From JAWUWD01 sp034112085 (GTDB taxonomy: Bacteria; Bacteroidota; Bacteroidia; Cytophagales; Cyclobacteriaceae), in contig JAWUWD010000087.1 in assembly GCA_034112085.1 (NCBI GenBank), positions 1 to 28,850 of the forward strand: a DNA stretch of 28,850 nucleotides, read 5' to 3'. How positions within the stretch are numbered: position 1 is the first letter of the stretch; every line of letters starts with the position of its first letter. The notes beneath the pieces were generated by a model, which worked only from the letters and a program-made list of their open reading frames with translations, was not told the DNA's origin and did not search any database. The position numbers were made by a program, and so were the translations under genes. Below are positions 1-6,582 of the stretch, piece after piece.

Positions 1-58
1 GGGCTGAGCGTTAAGAATTGATCTTGTAGATCAATTTAGTGAAGAGCCAGCCTATAGG
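1..58. repeat. Dispersed repeat, copy 1 (left edge, possibly truncated)
   Basis: This segment resembles 28413-28470 at the other end of the window: both read roughly GGG-TGAGCG-TAAAGAA, a short hairpin, TTTAG-GA, then GCCAGCCT-TAG, with about four fifths of the bases alike by eye. Its hairpin has stem AATTGATCT at 16-24, loop TGT at 25-27 and the complementary arm at 28-36. No coding frame runs through it. It is probably a genome-wide interspersed element whose left part lies outside the window. Confidence 0.6.
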
Positions 59-98
59 GTAGCCATTTCACCTTAGCTATGACAACATCATATAAATA

Positions 99-117
99 GC
101 AGGAGCAGAGCTCCTGC
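99..117. repeat. Small perfect hairpin
   Basis: An 8-bp perfect inverted repeat, GCAGGAGC at 99-106 and GCTCCTGC at 110-117, with the 3-nt loop AGA. It lies in the 293-bp non-coding stretch between the left-edge repeat and the histidine kinase. There is no T-run after it, so it is not an obvious terminator. Its role is unknown. Confidence 0.45.
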
Positions 118-232
118 ATGTGTTAAGCAGGCTCTTTTGACATTGTAGGCAGGAGGGAAAGGTAGAGGAAATGGCAAATGTGTGTCATTTATTTGGCCAC
201 AACAATTAATATTTCGACTTCACTCAAAATTC

Positions 233-263
233 TGTGAAAAATGGAATGTTATACTTACATTTC
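233..263 (+). promoter_or_regulatory. Candidate Bacteroidota promoter for the kinase operon
   Basis: TGTG at 233-236 and TACATTTC at 256-263 are separated by 19 bp. This is close to the Bacteroidota consensus (TTTG, about 19-21 bp, TAnnTTTG), with one deviation in each box. It would start transcription some 80 bp upstream of the kinase start codon. This is a pattern match only. Confidence 0.3.
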
Positions 264-351
264 AATGAGACTTTTCAAATAAAAATATATACTTATAGCA
301 AAGAAGTGTTCATTTAAAGATTACATAATTATTCTAGGAGATATCAATACC

Positions 352-2715
352 ATGGGTTCTACTGAAATTATTTATAAACTTGATCCCGAGGGATTTTTCA
401 TTTTTGCCAATGAGAATTTAGCAATACTACTAGGAACAACCATAAAAGAGCTCTACAGTCAATCCTTTCATGTATATGTCCGTGAAGATTATCTTTCAAA
501 AGTAGTCGATCATTATAAAACTCAAATTAAATCTAAAGAAGCCTCTTCGTATCTAGAGTTGCCATTGATTACCACAGCAAATAATGAAGTTTGGATAGGA
601 CAGACTGTTGAAATTATATTGAACAACTATGCTATACAAGAATTTATGGTGGTTGCGAGAAATATCACAGATAAAGTAGTCGCTGAACAAAAATATCAAA
701 ATATAATTCAAAATATTGACCTAGGCTTATTGGAAGTTGACCTTGAAGAGCGAATAGTTTATGCAAATGAACCTTTCTGTAAAAGTGTCGGATATTCAAA
801 AAATGAACTGTTGGGGAATATTGCCAGTAAAATACTCATAGATGAGGCAAGCCAATTTGAACAAAATATTCAAAAGGAAAATCAAAAACGTCAAGAAGGA
901 GTATCATCTGCTTACGAGATGAAGATCCGTAAGAAAGATGGTACTTATATTTGGGTGCTGATCAGTGGAGCGCCTGTCAAAAATGCTAATGGTGAAATTA
1001 TAGGATCAATAGGCATACACAATGATATAACTGATAAAAAAGAAAAAGAAGAACACCGGAAAAAGTTGCTAGATAGACTAGAAACTGGAAACATAGAACT
1101 TGCAAAACAGCAACAATACCTAAAGGCAATCAATGAATTTGCTAAGAAATTACTTGATACTATCGGGACTGAGGCAATAGTAGTTGAGATCACTACAAAT
1201 GTCAGCGAAAATTTTAATTTTTCAGACTGTGTTGTCTATTTGGTCAATGATGAAAAGACTCATTTGAAACAAGTAGCTGCATTTGGCAATAAAAATTCTG
1301 AAGATGGTATAGAGAATCCATTAGAAATGAAAATAGGCCAAGGCATCGTTGGGAATGTAGCTGCTACTGGGAGAGCAGAGATTATTAAGGATACTTCTAA
1401 AGATTCACGGTATATAGTAGACGATAAAGTACGGTTGTCAGAATTGGCAGTGCCTATTATAGCTGATGATGAAGTGATAGGCGTGATTGATACAGAGCAT
1501 GAAAAGATCAATTTCTACACAGAGGAACATCTTGAGACTTTACAAACAATAGCTAACCTAGCGGCTACTAAGATCAAGAATACCCTGATCCGAGAGAAAC
1601 AAATTGATGTAAGTGAAGCTCTTCTTGACAGTGAGCAAAAAATGAGATCACTTATTAATTCTGCATTGGATGCAGTAATTACTATAAATGAGGAAGGTCT
1701 TGTCACAGAATGGAACCATCAAGCTGTTGAGCTTTTTAAGTATTCTAAAGAAGAAGCCATGAATCAGAGGCTTTCAGAACTAATAATCCCTGTAGAATTA
1801 AGAGAAAAGCATGAACAAGGAATGAAACACTTCCTTAAAACAGGTGATGGGCCTGTATTAAATCAAAGATTTGAAGTGCCTGGAGAGGACAAGAATGGAA
1901 GACAGTTTCCTATAGAACTGAGTATAGTGGCTGTCAAAATGAAGAAAAAGTATTTCTTTAATGCTTTTGTAAGAGACATTACCATCAAGAAAAAAGCGGA
2001 GAGTGATATGAAGGATGCACTAGATAAGCAGCAAGAGCTGAATTCTATCAAGTCCCGATTCGTTTCCACAACTTCTCATGAGCTGCGTACACCATTGACC
2101 GCAATAAGCTCAAATGCCGAAATATTGAGTTATGTCTTGGAGAACAATGATGTGTTGGATAAAACCAAATTACTCAAAAATGTACATCGGATAGAGAGAA
2201 ACGTTGATCGCTTAAATCAACTGATCAGTAACATCTTACTGATAGGTAAGTTGGCTGATGGCAAAGTACAATTCAATCCTAAGCTGCACGACATAGAAGA
2301 AACGATCGAAAAGGCCATCCTACCCAATTTGACATCAAAAAACCTGCCTAAAGTTATTATTACAGGTCAGAAATTCGATGTGAATTTGGATAAAAAGCTA
2401 TTCACACAGATCATGAACAACCTGATTGAAAATGCTTTTAAATATTCTCCAGATAGCCAGATACCCGAAGTACATATTCATTATCATGATAATCAAGTAG
2501 AGTTGAAAGTGAAAGACTATGGTATCGGTGTACCTAAGGAAGACTTAGAAAGACTTTTTGAGACTTTTTATCGTGCTTCCAATGTAGACAATATCCAAGG
2601 GACTGGCTTAGGCTTGGCAATTGTGAAAGAATACACAGAATTACATGGTGGAACGATATCTGTTGAAAGCAATGTAAATGAAGGAACAATTTTTAGTATA
2701 TTACTACCCAAATAA
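352..2715 (+). CDS. PAS/PAS/GAF/PAS sensor histidine kinase
   Basis: A cytoplasmic hybrid-free sensor kinase of 787 residues with no convincing membrane segment. In order: PAS (about 5-105), PAS with PAC (about 110-232), coiled coil (about 230-265), GAF (about 265-415), PAS (about 425-550), then HisKA with the H-box around phospho-acceptor His576 (SHELRTPL) and HATPase_c with the N-box (Asn689-Asn694), the DYGIG box at 722-726 and GTGLGL at 750-755. All catalytic boxes are intact, so it should autophosphorylate. The ATG at 352 is preceded by AGGAG at 336-340. It is followed 8 bp later by the response regulator gene, its presumed partner. The GAF and PAS domains suggest sensing of small ligands or redox state, but no haem or flavin motif could be assigned. 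Family assignment is secure; the signal is unknown. Confidence 0.95.
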   Translation: MGSTEIIYKLDPEGFFIFANENLAILLGTTIKELYSQSFHVYVREDYLSKVVDHYKTQIKSKEASSYLELPLITTANNEVWIGQTVEIILNNYAIQEFMVVARNITDKVVAEQKYQNIIQNIDLGLLEVDLEERIVYANEPFCKSVGYSKNELLGNIASKILIDEASQFEQNIQKENQKRQEGVSSAYEMKIRKKDGTYIWVLISGAPVKNANGEIIGSIGIHNDITDKKEKEEHRKKLLDRLETGNIELAKQQQYLKAINEFAKKLLDTIGTEAIVVEITTNVSENFNFSDCVVYLVNDEKTHLKQVAAFGNKNSEDGIENPLEMKIGQGIVGNVAATGRAEIIKDTSKDSRYIVDDKVRLSELAVPIIADDEVIGVIDTEHEKINFYTEEHLETLQTIANLAATKIKNTLIREKQIDVSEALLDSEQKMRSLINSALDAVITINEEGLVTEWNHQAVELFKYSKEEAMNQRLSELIIPVELREKHEQGMKHFLKTGDGPVLNQRFEVPGEDKNGRQFPIELSIVAVKMKKKYFFNAFVRDITIKKKAESDMKDALDKQQELNSIKSRFVSTTSHELRTPLTAISSNAEILSYVLENNDVLDKTKLLKNVHRIERNVDRLNQLISNILLIGKLADGKVQFNPKLHDIEETIEKAILPNLTSKNLPKVIITGQKFDVNLDKKLFTQIMNNLIENAFKYSPDSQIPEVHIHYHDNQVELKVKDYGIGVPKEDLERLFETFYRASNVDNIQGTGLGLAIVKEYTELHGGTISVESNVNEGTIFSILLPK

Positions 2716-2723
2716 GTTAATAG

Positions 2724-3449
2724 ATGGCTGCATATAATATTTTAATAATCGAGGATGATGTGGAGATAGCAGAGTCCTTAGCAGAAATGCTAGAAATACT
2801 CGGTCACAAGGTAACAGCTAGTGCTGATTCTTATGACAGTGCGATCAAATCGTTGGAAAAGGAAACGATAGATTTGGCTTTGGTCGATATTCAGTTGAAA
2901 GGGGAAAAGACTGGGATTGATGTGGCTGAACGTCTTACCAACGATTTTAAAGTACCTTATATATTCACCACAGCATATGCTGATAGTGAAACGATCACAA
3001 AAGCTGCACAGCATAGTCCTTATGGATACATCGTGAAGCCATATGGTATGAAAGATATCAATGCAGGTATCGAAATAGCCATTTCTAATCATCAGAATGT
3101 ACGAAAGCTCAAGGATGAGGAAGCTAGTATCTTTCAACAGAATAACATCTTTGCGAAAGTCAATTCACGTCTGGTAAGAATAGAGCCTGACAATATCATG
3201 TTCATAGAGGCTAAAGGAGACTATGTCTTATTTAAGACCAAAGAAAGAGGATATATCGTTCACTCTACGATTAAGAATATCGAGGAAAGACTAGATGGCA
3301 ATCAGTTTGTGCGTGTCCATAGATCCTATATTGTCAATATCAACAAAATTGTAGATATCGAAGATAATAATCTGTTGATTGATAGCTTGGTGATACCTAT
3401 TAGCCGCAATCAAAAGCCGCATCTGATGAGTAAGCTAAATACTATTTAG
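2724..3449 (+). CDS. LytTR-family response regulator
   Basis: A response regulator of 241 residues. The receiver domain (about 1-120) has the acidic pocket Glu10-Asp11-Asp12, phospho-acceptor Asp55 in LVDIQLKG, the Thr pair at 82-83 and Lys105 in the IVKPYG turn. A LytTR DNA-binding domain follows (about 140-238), recognisable by the ARVNSRLVRI-like start, the IEAKGDYVLF segment and the FVRVHRSYIVNI core. It should bind direct-repeat promoter sites as a phosphorylated dimer. It lies 8 bp after the kinase gene and ends just before a strong terminator, so the two form an operon. LytTR regulators are more often paired with the LytS/YehU type of kinase, so pairing with a HisKA kinase is somewhat unusual. 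The target genes are not evident. Confidence 0.95.
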   Translation: MAAYNILIIEDDVEIAESLAEMLEILGHKVTASADSYDSAIKSLEKETIDLALVDIQLKGEKTGIDVAERLTNDFKVPYIFTTAYADSETITKAAQHSPYGYIVKPYGMKDINAGIEIAISNHQNVRKLKDEEASIFQQNNIFAKVNSRLVRIEPDNIMFIEAKGDYVLFKTKERGYIVHSTIKNIEERLDGNQFVRVHRSYIVNINKIVDIEDNNLLIDSLVIPISRNQKPHLMSKLNTI

Positions 3450-3470
3450 ACCTTGTCTATATCCCACTTC

Positions 3471-3499
3471 AAAGGTTTGTGTCTTCACAAACCTTTTTT
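3471..3499 (+). terminator. Rho-independent terminator after the two-component operon
   Basis: A perfect 11-bp stem, AAAGGTTTGTG at 3471-3481 with its complement at 3486-3496, loop TCTT, and a run of six T ending at 3499. It sits 22 bp after the response regulator stop codon. Confidence 0.85.
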
Positions 3500-3569
3500 G
3501 TGTGACCAGTATATTAAACTGAAATATCTCCTAAGGTTATGATCAATGTGGTTCAGTTAAGTCCATTAT

Positions 3570-3651
3570 GTCATTGCGAGGCACGAAGCAATCTCCAAAT
3601 AAAGACATAAGGGATCAAATGGATAGACTGCCGCGCTTCGTTCGCAGTGAC
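3570..3651. repeat. REP-like imperfect inverted repeat (GTCATTGCGAGG type)
   Basis: The left arm (3570-3595) begins GTCATTGCGAGGCACGAAGC. The right arm (3626-3651) ends CTTCGTTCGCAGTGAC and is largely complementary to it, with about 30 bp between the arms. This is a familiar kind of intergenic repeat in Bacteroidota. It lies in the 354-bp gap between the response regulator (ending 3449) and the STAS-like gene (starting 3804). Apart from the terminator and this element nothing else was recognised in that gap, and no clear promoter was found for the next gene. Confidence 0.65.
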
Positions 3652-3803
3652 AAAAACCTAAGCTTAACGACATTGAGGTTACAATAGATCATAAATCACC
3701 ATTAATCTTTCTGAATTTACCAGTCGTCCGTTAAGTGGTTCCTCTAATCGAATAAGCCCAAAATCCAGTCTTGTCATAGCTACATTGAAATAAAAACAAA
3801 GCT

Positions 3804-4085
3804 ATGGAACGTACTATATTAACCTCCCTAGAAGGAGAAGTGACCTCAGAGAATGTTCAAATCATAAAGAAACAACTCTCATTCGCCATTGTAAAAGCCA
3901 ATCATATCAAGGTCTGTTGTGGCAATATTAGAAAGACTGACCTTGCAGGATTCAATGCACTAGTGATAGCCCATATGATCGCTGTTAGGGCTGATAAAAC
4001 CCTCGAATACGTCAACTGCATAGAACCTAAACTTGCTGATTTTATCTCCCAAACACAATTTGGTCATGTATTTCTCACTCACTAG
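3804..4085 (+). CDS. STAS-like small protein
   Basis: A protein of 93 residues with the feel of a STAS (anti-anti-sigma/SpoIIAA-like) domain: an N-terminal beta strand and helix, then a strand followed by DLAGFNALVIAHMIA at about 54-68 (the place where phosphorylatable Ser/Thr lies in SpoIIAA), a strand KTLEYVNC, and the C-terminal helix KLADFISQ. At the usual phospho-site position the sequence is Thr-Asp-Leu-Ala-Gly, so regulation by phosphorylation is possible but not shown. The stop codon lies inside the start region of the flippase gene (20-bp overlap), implying co-translation. No anti-sigma kinase is encoded nearby. STAS-like is a fold-level judgement from pattern, not a firm family call. 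Confidence 0.7.
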   Translation: MERTILTSLEGEVTSENVQIIKKQLSFAIVKANHIKVCCGNIRKTDLAGFNALVIAHMIAVRADKTLEYVNCIEPKLADFISQTQFGHVFLTH

Positions 4086-5307
4086 GTCTAGAATCAGCCT
4101 GAGTGGATCAACAGTATTCATGCTCAGTGCGCTGATGGTGAATGCTGGTAACTATCTCTACAATGTGCTTTTGGGCAGAACTGTCTCTCCTGAGATTTTT
4201 GCAGAAACGGGGCTTTTGGTCACGCTGCTATTGATCTTGTCATTCCTTGGTATGGCTTTCCAATTGGTGACGGCAAAATACATCGTGGAGATAGGTGCCG
4301 CTGATAGGAGGGACTTTCAAAAAAGCCTCAGCTGGGTGAGCATTGCTTCGGGGCTTTTGCTAGGCGGGCTGATGTGGTTTTTTTCACCAGCATTGACCAG
4401 TTTTCTTAACTTAAGTGCTGCATCGTCTATTAAAGCACTGGCACTAGGAGTGCCCTTTTATTTTTACCTCAGCGTGATGCGTGGCTTCTTGCAAGGGCAG
4501 GAGCAATTCGTCAAGCTGTCCATATCCTATCAAGCAGAGATGCTTTCTAGGTTTGCCATCACCATCTTATTAATCTATAGTGTTGGATTATCAGAAGCTG
4601 CAAGTGTCGCCTTGTCCATATCCGCATCGATCATTATAGGCGCGTTGACCTGTGGTACGCCAGTGATGAGTCTATGGCCTCGAAAGTTCTCAGGAATGAA
4701 GGCGTTGATCATCTTCTTCCTCTTCACAGGAGGATATGAACTGGTACAGATGCTTACCAACTATTTTGACTTGATTCTGGTCAAGCATTATTTCAGCGAA
4801 GAAATGGCGGGTTTGTACACCGCACTATCACTCATTGGTCGCATGATTTACTTTATCACCTGGATGTTTGTGATGCTCTTGATTCCTGAAGTGGTCAACA
4901 CCAGAAAAGCAGGTCATCCTTATCAACATCTATTGAACAAGTACTTGAAATACATCGGCTTATTGATAGCTGCTTCAGTGGTAATCTGTGCGATATGTCC
5001 TGAATTCATCGTGAGCTGTATATTCGGGAAGAGCTACTTGTCGATAGGTCAATACCTGTGGATGTATGCCTTGGCTACTGGCATGCTGGCGCTAGGTAAT
5101 ATCTTCACCTACTACTACCTGTCTTTGGGCAATTACAAGCCTGTCATGATTATGGGAGTGTTTGCGGTGCTGCAAATAGTCACCATTACTTTTTTACACA
5201 ACAGCTTTAATCAAATCATCTACTTGCAAATCATCTACATGGGACTGGCTTTAATGGCGTTGGTGGGGTATCATTATGTTGAGGGTAGACGTCAAAAGAT
5301 AATATAG
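4066..5307 (+). CDS. Oligosaccharide flippase (Wzx/MOP-type polysaccharide exporter)
   Basis: An integral membrane protein of 413 residues from the ATG at 4066. An upstream in-frame TTG at 4033 would add 11 residues but lies deeper in the STAS-like gene and is less likely. About 12 hydrophobic helices are spread over the whole length, with the N-terminal pattern GNYLYNVLLGR typical of polysaccharide-biosynthesis transporters of the MOP superfamily. It should flip lipid-linked glycan across the inner membrane. It overlaps the preceding gene by 20 bp. The last 13 codons and the stop are duplicated at 6148-6187, after the RAYT gene, showing that the 3' end was caught up in a rearrangement. The glycan substrate is unknown; the glycan genes at 10-23 kb are plausible partners. 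Confidence 0.85.
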   Translation: MYFSLTRSRISLSGSTVFMLSALMVNAGNYLYNVLLGRTVSPEIFAETGLLVTLLLILSFLGMAFQLVTAKYIVEIGAADRRDFQKSLSWVSIASGLLLGGLMWFFSPALTSFLNLSAASSIKALALGVPFYFYLSVMRGFLQGQEQFVKLSISYQAEMLSRFAITILLIYSVGLSEAASVALSISASIIIGALTCGTPVMSLWPRKFSGMKALIIFFLFTGGYELVQMLTNYFDLILVKHYFSEEMAGLYTALSLIGRMIYFITWMFVMLLIPEVVNTRKAGHPYQHLLNKYLKYIGLLIAASVVICAICPEFIVSCIFGKSYLSIGQYLWMYALATGMLALGNIFTYYYLSLGNYKPVMIMGVFAVLQIVTITFLHNSFNQIIYLQIIYMGLALMALVGYHYVEGRRQKII

Positions 5308-5464
5308 AGACATGAGTTTTATGACTCTCTTCATACTAGTACACGCATCTCTTCGAAATTTGTAATTCCGAAGCTAAATCATAGGGTTTGTAACCCGCAT
5401 AATCAAACGTGTCGGATCACAGATCCTACGATAGTGGTTCCAGATTGCAAATCTGAAACAGAGG
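5268..5464. repeat. 197-bp direct repeat flanking the RAYT, left copy
   Basis: Bases 5268-5464 recur at 6148-6344 with a constant offset of 880 bp and no gaps. I count 14 differences in 197 positions, about 93 percent identity. The repeat begins inside the flippase gene (last 13 codons plus stop) and runs through a complete four-hairpin REP block. The RAYT gene and another REP block lie between the two copies. Confidence 0.9.
5349..5464. repeat. Four-hairpin REP block, copy a
   Basis: A run of four short palindromes with 3-nt loops. The first is CTTCGAAATT/AATTCCGAAG at 5351-5373 with loop TGT and one mismatch. The second is GGGTT/AACCC with loop TGT, the third GGATC/GATCC with loop ACA, and the fourth TTCCAGATT/AATCTGAAA with loop GCA. 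Hairpins 1 and 2 carry TGT on this strand, while 3 and 4 carry TGT/TGC on the other strand, so the block is a head-to-head arrangement like a REPIN. Other copies are at 6030-6146, 6229-6344 and 8471-8587. Confidence 0.85.
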
Positions 5465-5480
5465 CAAAGCAGTTAGTAGT

Positions 5481-6011
5481 TCATTTGAACGGACTTAGTT
5501 TCAATCTTCCTTTTCTTGTACCATACAAATGACCTGCGCTGCTATGTAAATATTCTTCTTCTTTTTCGACAAGTTCCGCTCGTACTGGATTTAAATGAAT
5601 GTAATCAACCTTACTATCGTAAAAGCTCGAACTTGTGACTTCTTCTCCATGATACCCTTCTTTCCAAAACCAAATTCTATCATTGTATTTCAGAGTTTTC
5701 AATAACCATTCTCTTCTACTTTCATGTTTGTTGTTTTCTATCGCTTTAAATATTGCTTTGGAAGTGTGCTTTTTGAAATCACGAATAATATCACTTAGAT
5801 TTTCATCCTTAGCACTTACGATAAGATGACAATGATTGCTCATAACTACCCAAGCATAGATTTCTAATCCTTTATTGATTTGACAGTATTCTAAATTTTC
5901 AAGAAGTATATCAACGTATTTTGGTCTTGTAAATATATCTACCCATTGATGTACTGTAAATGTCACAAAATGTACAGCTCCTTGATCTCGAATCACATAT
6001 GCATATCCCAT
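5481..6011 (-). CDS. REP-associated tyrosine transposase (RAYT, Y1/HUH family)
   Basis: A protein of 176 residues from the ATG at 6011; the longer frame to 6017 would need a TTG start. It is a single-domain Y1 transposase of the IS200/REP-associated type. It has an N-terminal HFVTFTV strand, the HUH motif His60-Cys-His62 in MSNHCHLIV, and the catalytic-tyrosine helix VDYIHLNPVRA with Tyr137. These residues nick and rejoin single-stranded hairpin DNA in the family. The length is normal for a RAYT and no frame break is seen, so it may be functional. It is bracketed by REP blocks on both sides, which are its likely substrates, and by a 197-bp direct repeat. RAYTs usually occur as single non-transposing copies that maintain or spread REPs. 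Confidence 0.92.
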   Translation of the reverse strand: MGYAYVIRDQGAVHFVTFTVHQWVDIFTRPKYVDILLENLEYCQINKGLEIYAWVVMSNHCHLIVSAKDENLSDIIRDFKKHTSKAIFKAIENNKHESRREWLLKTLKYNDRIWFWKEGYHGEEVTSSSFYDSKVDYIHLNPVRAELVEKEEEYLHSSAGHLYGTRKGRLKLSPFK

Positions 6012-6029
6012 TGACAATAATAATGATTC

Positions 6030-6146
6030 CTCTTTGGAATTTACAATTCCGAAGTTGTATCGCAGGGTTTTTAACTCGTATAATCTTTAGTTTCGGATCA
6101 CAGATTCTATGATAAAGGTTCCAGATTGCAAATCTGGAACAGGGGG
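6030..6146. repeat. Four-hairpin REP block, copy b
   Basis: The same order of hairpins as copy a, starting 18 bp upstream of the RAYT start codon. The first hairpin has loop TAC and one G-T pair, the second (around GGGTTTTTAACTC) is degraded, the third is GGATC/GATTC with loop ACA, and the fourth is GTTCCAGATT/AATCTGGAAC with loop GCA and a perfect 10-bp stem. It could overlap the RAYT promoter region. Confidence 0.8.
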
Positions 6147-6147
6147 T

Positions 6148-6344
6148 GTATCATTATATGGAGGGTAGACGTCAAAAGATTATATAGAGACATGAGTTTT
6201 ATGACTCTCGCCATAGTAGTACACGCTTCTCTTCGGAATTTGTAATTCCGAAGCTATATCATAGGGTTTGTAACCCGTATAATCAAACGTGTCGGATCAC
6301 AGATCCTACGATACTAGTTCCAGATTGTAAATCTGGAACAGAGG
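6148..6344. repeat. 197-bp direct repeat flanking the RAYT, right copy
   Basis: The partner of 5268-5464. Its first 40 bases are a remnant of the flippase 3' end (in frame it would still read YHYMEGRRQKII and stop), although no flippase gene precedes it here. The remainder holds REP block copy c. It marks the right border of the RAYT-containing insertion or duplication. Confidence 0.9.
6229..6344. repeat. Four-hairpin REP block, copy c
   Basis: The best-preserved copy. The first hairpin is CTTCGGAATT/AATTCCGAAG with loop TGT and a perfect 10-bp stem. It is followed by GGGTT/AACCC with loop TGT, GGATC/GATCC with loop ACA, and GTTCCAGATT or its near copy with AATCTGGAAC and loop GTA. It lies about 110 bp before the block that precedes the OLD nuclease gene. 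Between it and that block (6345-6454) there is only A/T-rich DNA with a weak inverted repeat, ACATAAAT at 6398-6405 and ATTTATGT at 6414-6421. Confidence 0.85.
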
Positions 6345-6454
6345 GGAATCCTGCGATACTGGTCTCACCCATATGGATCGTTCGATTATCGTGTTAAACA
6401 TAAATATTAATCCATTTATGTAAAAAAAATATTTTATTTGTTCTAAAATTAACT

Positions 6455-6552
6455 GGAATAATTTAGTAAGAAATTTCAATAGCATTGAAAATCTCTTACA
6501 TTGTCAGGGTACAAAAGGGCTATAGGACACAAGTGTCCTATAGCCAATTGTT
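6455..6552 (+). promoter_or_regulatory. Shared upstream block with 13-bp palindrome, copy 1 (before OLD gene)
   Basis: Homologous to 8616-8714 (about 85 percent by hand alignment, one gap). It contains an A/T hairpin TTTCAAT/ATTGAAA at 6474-6490 (loop AGC) extended by GTAAGA/TCTTAC arms at 6466-6499. It then has a perfect inverted repeat, GGCTATAGGACAC at 6518-6530 and its complement at 6533-6545, separated by AA. The palindrome is fully conserved between the copies while neighbouring bases differ. No T-run follows, so it is not a terminator. An operator, a 5' leader hairpin, or a recombination end of a gene cassette are the options. Its end is 37 bp upstream of the chosen start codon. Confidence 0.65.
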
Positions 6553-6582
6553 GTGTGTAATGCTGAAAGAACTACGAACTGT

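Noticed and set aside
945..1193. Opposite-strand open frame inside the kinase gene
   Set aside because: It lies entirely within a well-supported kinase reading frame and has low-complexity Ser/Phe/Ile composition typical of antisense translation.
6012..6017. Longer start for the RAYT
   Set aside because: It would need a TTG codon; the ATG at 6011 fits the usual length and N-terminus.
5349..6344. CRISPR-like array formed by the repeated short palindromes
   Set aside because: The units within a block differ in sequence and are mirrored, spacers are not of constant length, there is no leader, and no cas gene is present; RAYT-linked REPs explain it better.
6398..6421. A/T-rich inverted repeat followed by an A-run as a minus-strand terminator
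   Set aside because: No minus-strand gene ends nearby, and the A/T-only stem would be weak; chance in A/T-rich DNA is likely.
6518..6545. Palindrome before the OLD gene as a transcription terminator
   Set aside because: There is no T-run after the stem, it has no upstream gene in the same direction to terminate, and the same structure recurs in front of the next gene.
6553..6582. Upstream GTG start for the OLD nuclease
   Set aside because: The added residues CNAERTTNC have no family counterpart, and the ATG at 6583 gives the standard YLKKLKLLNF opening.
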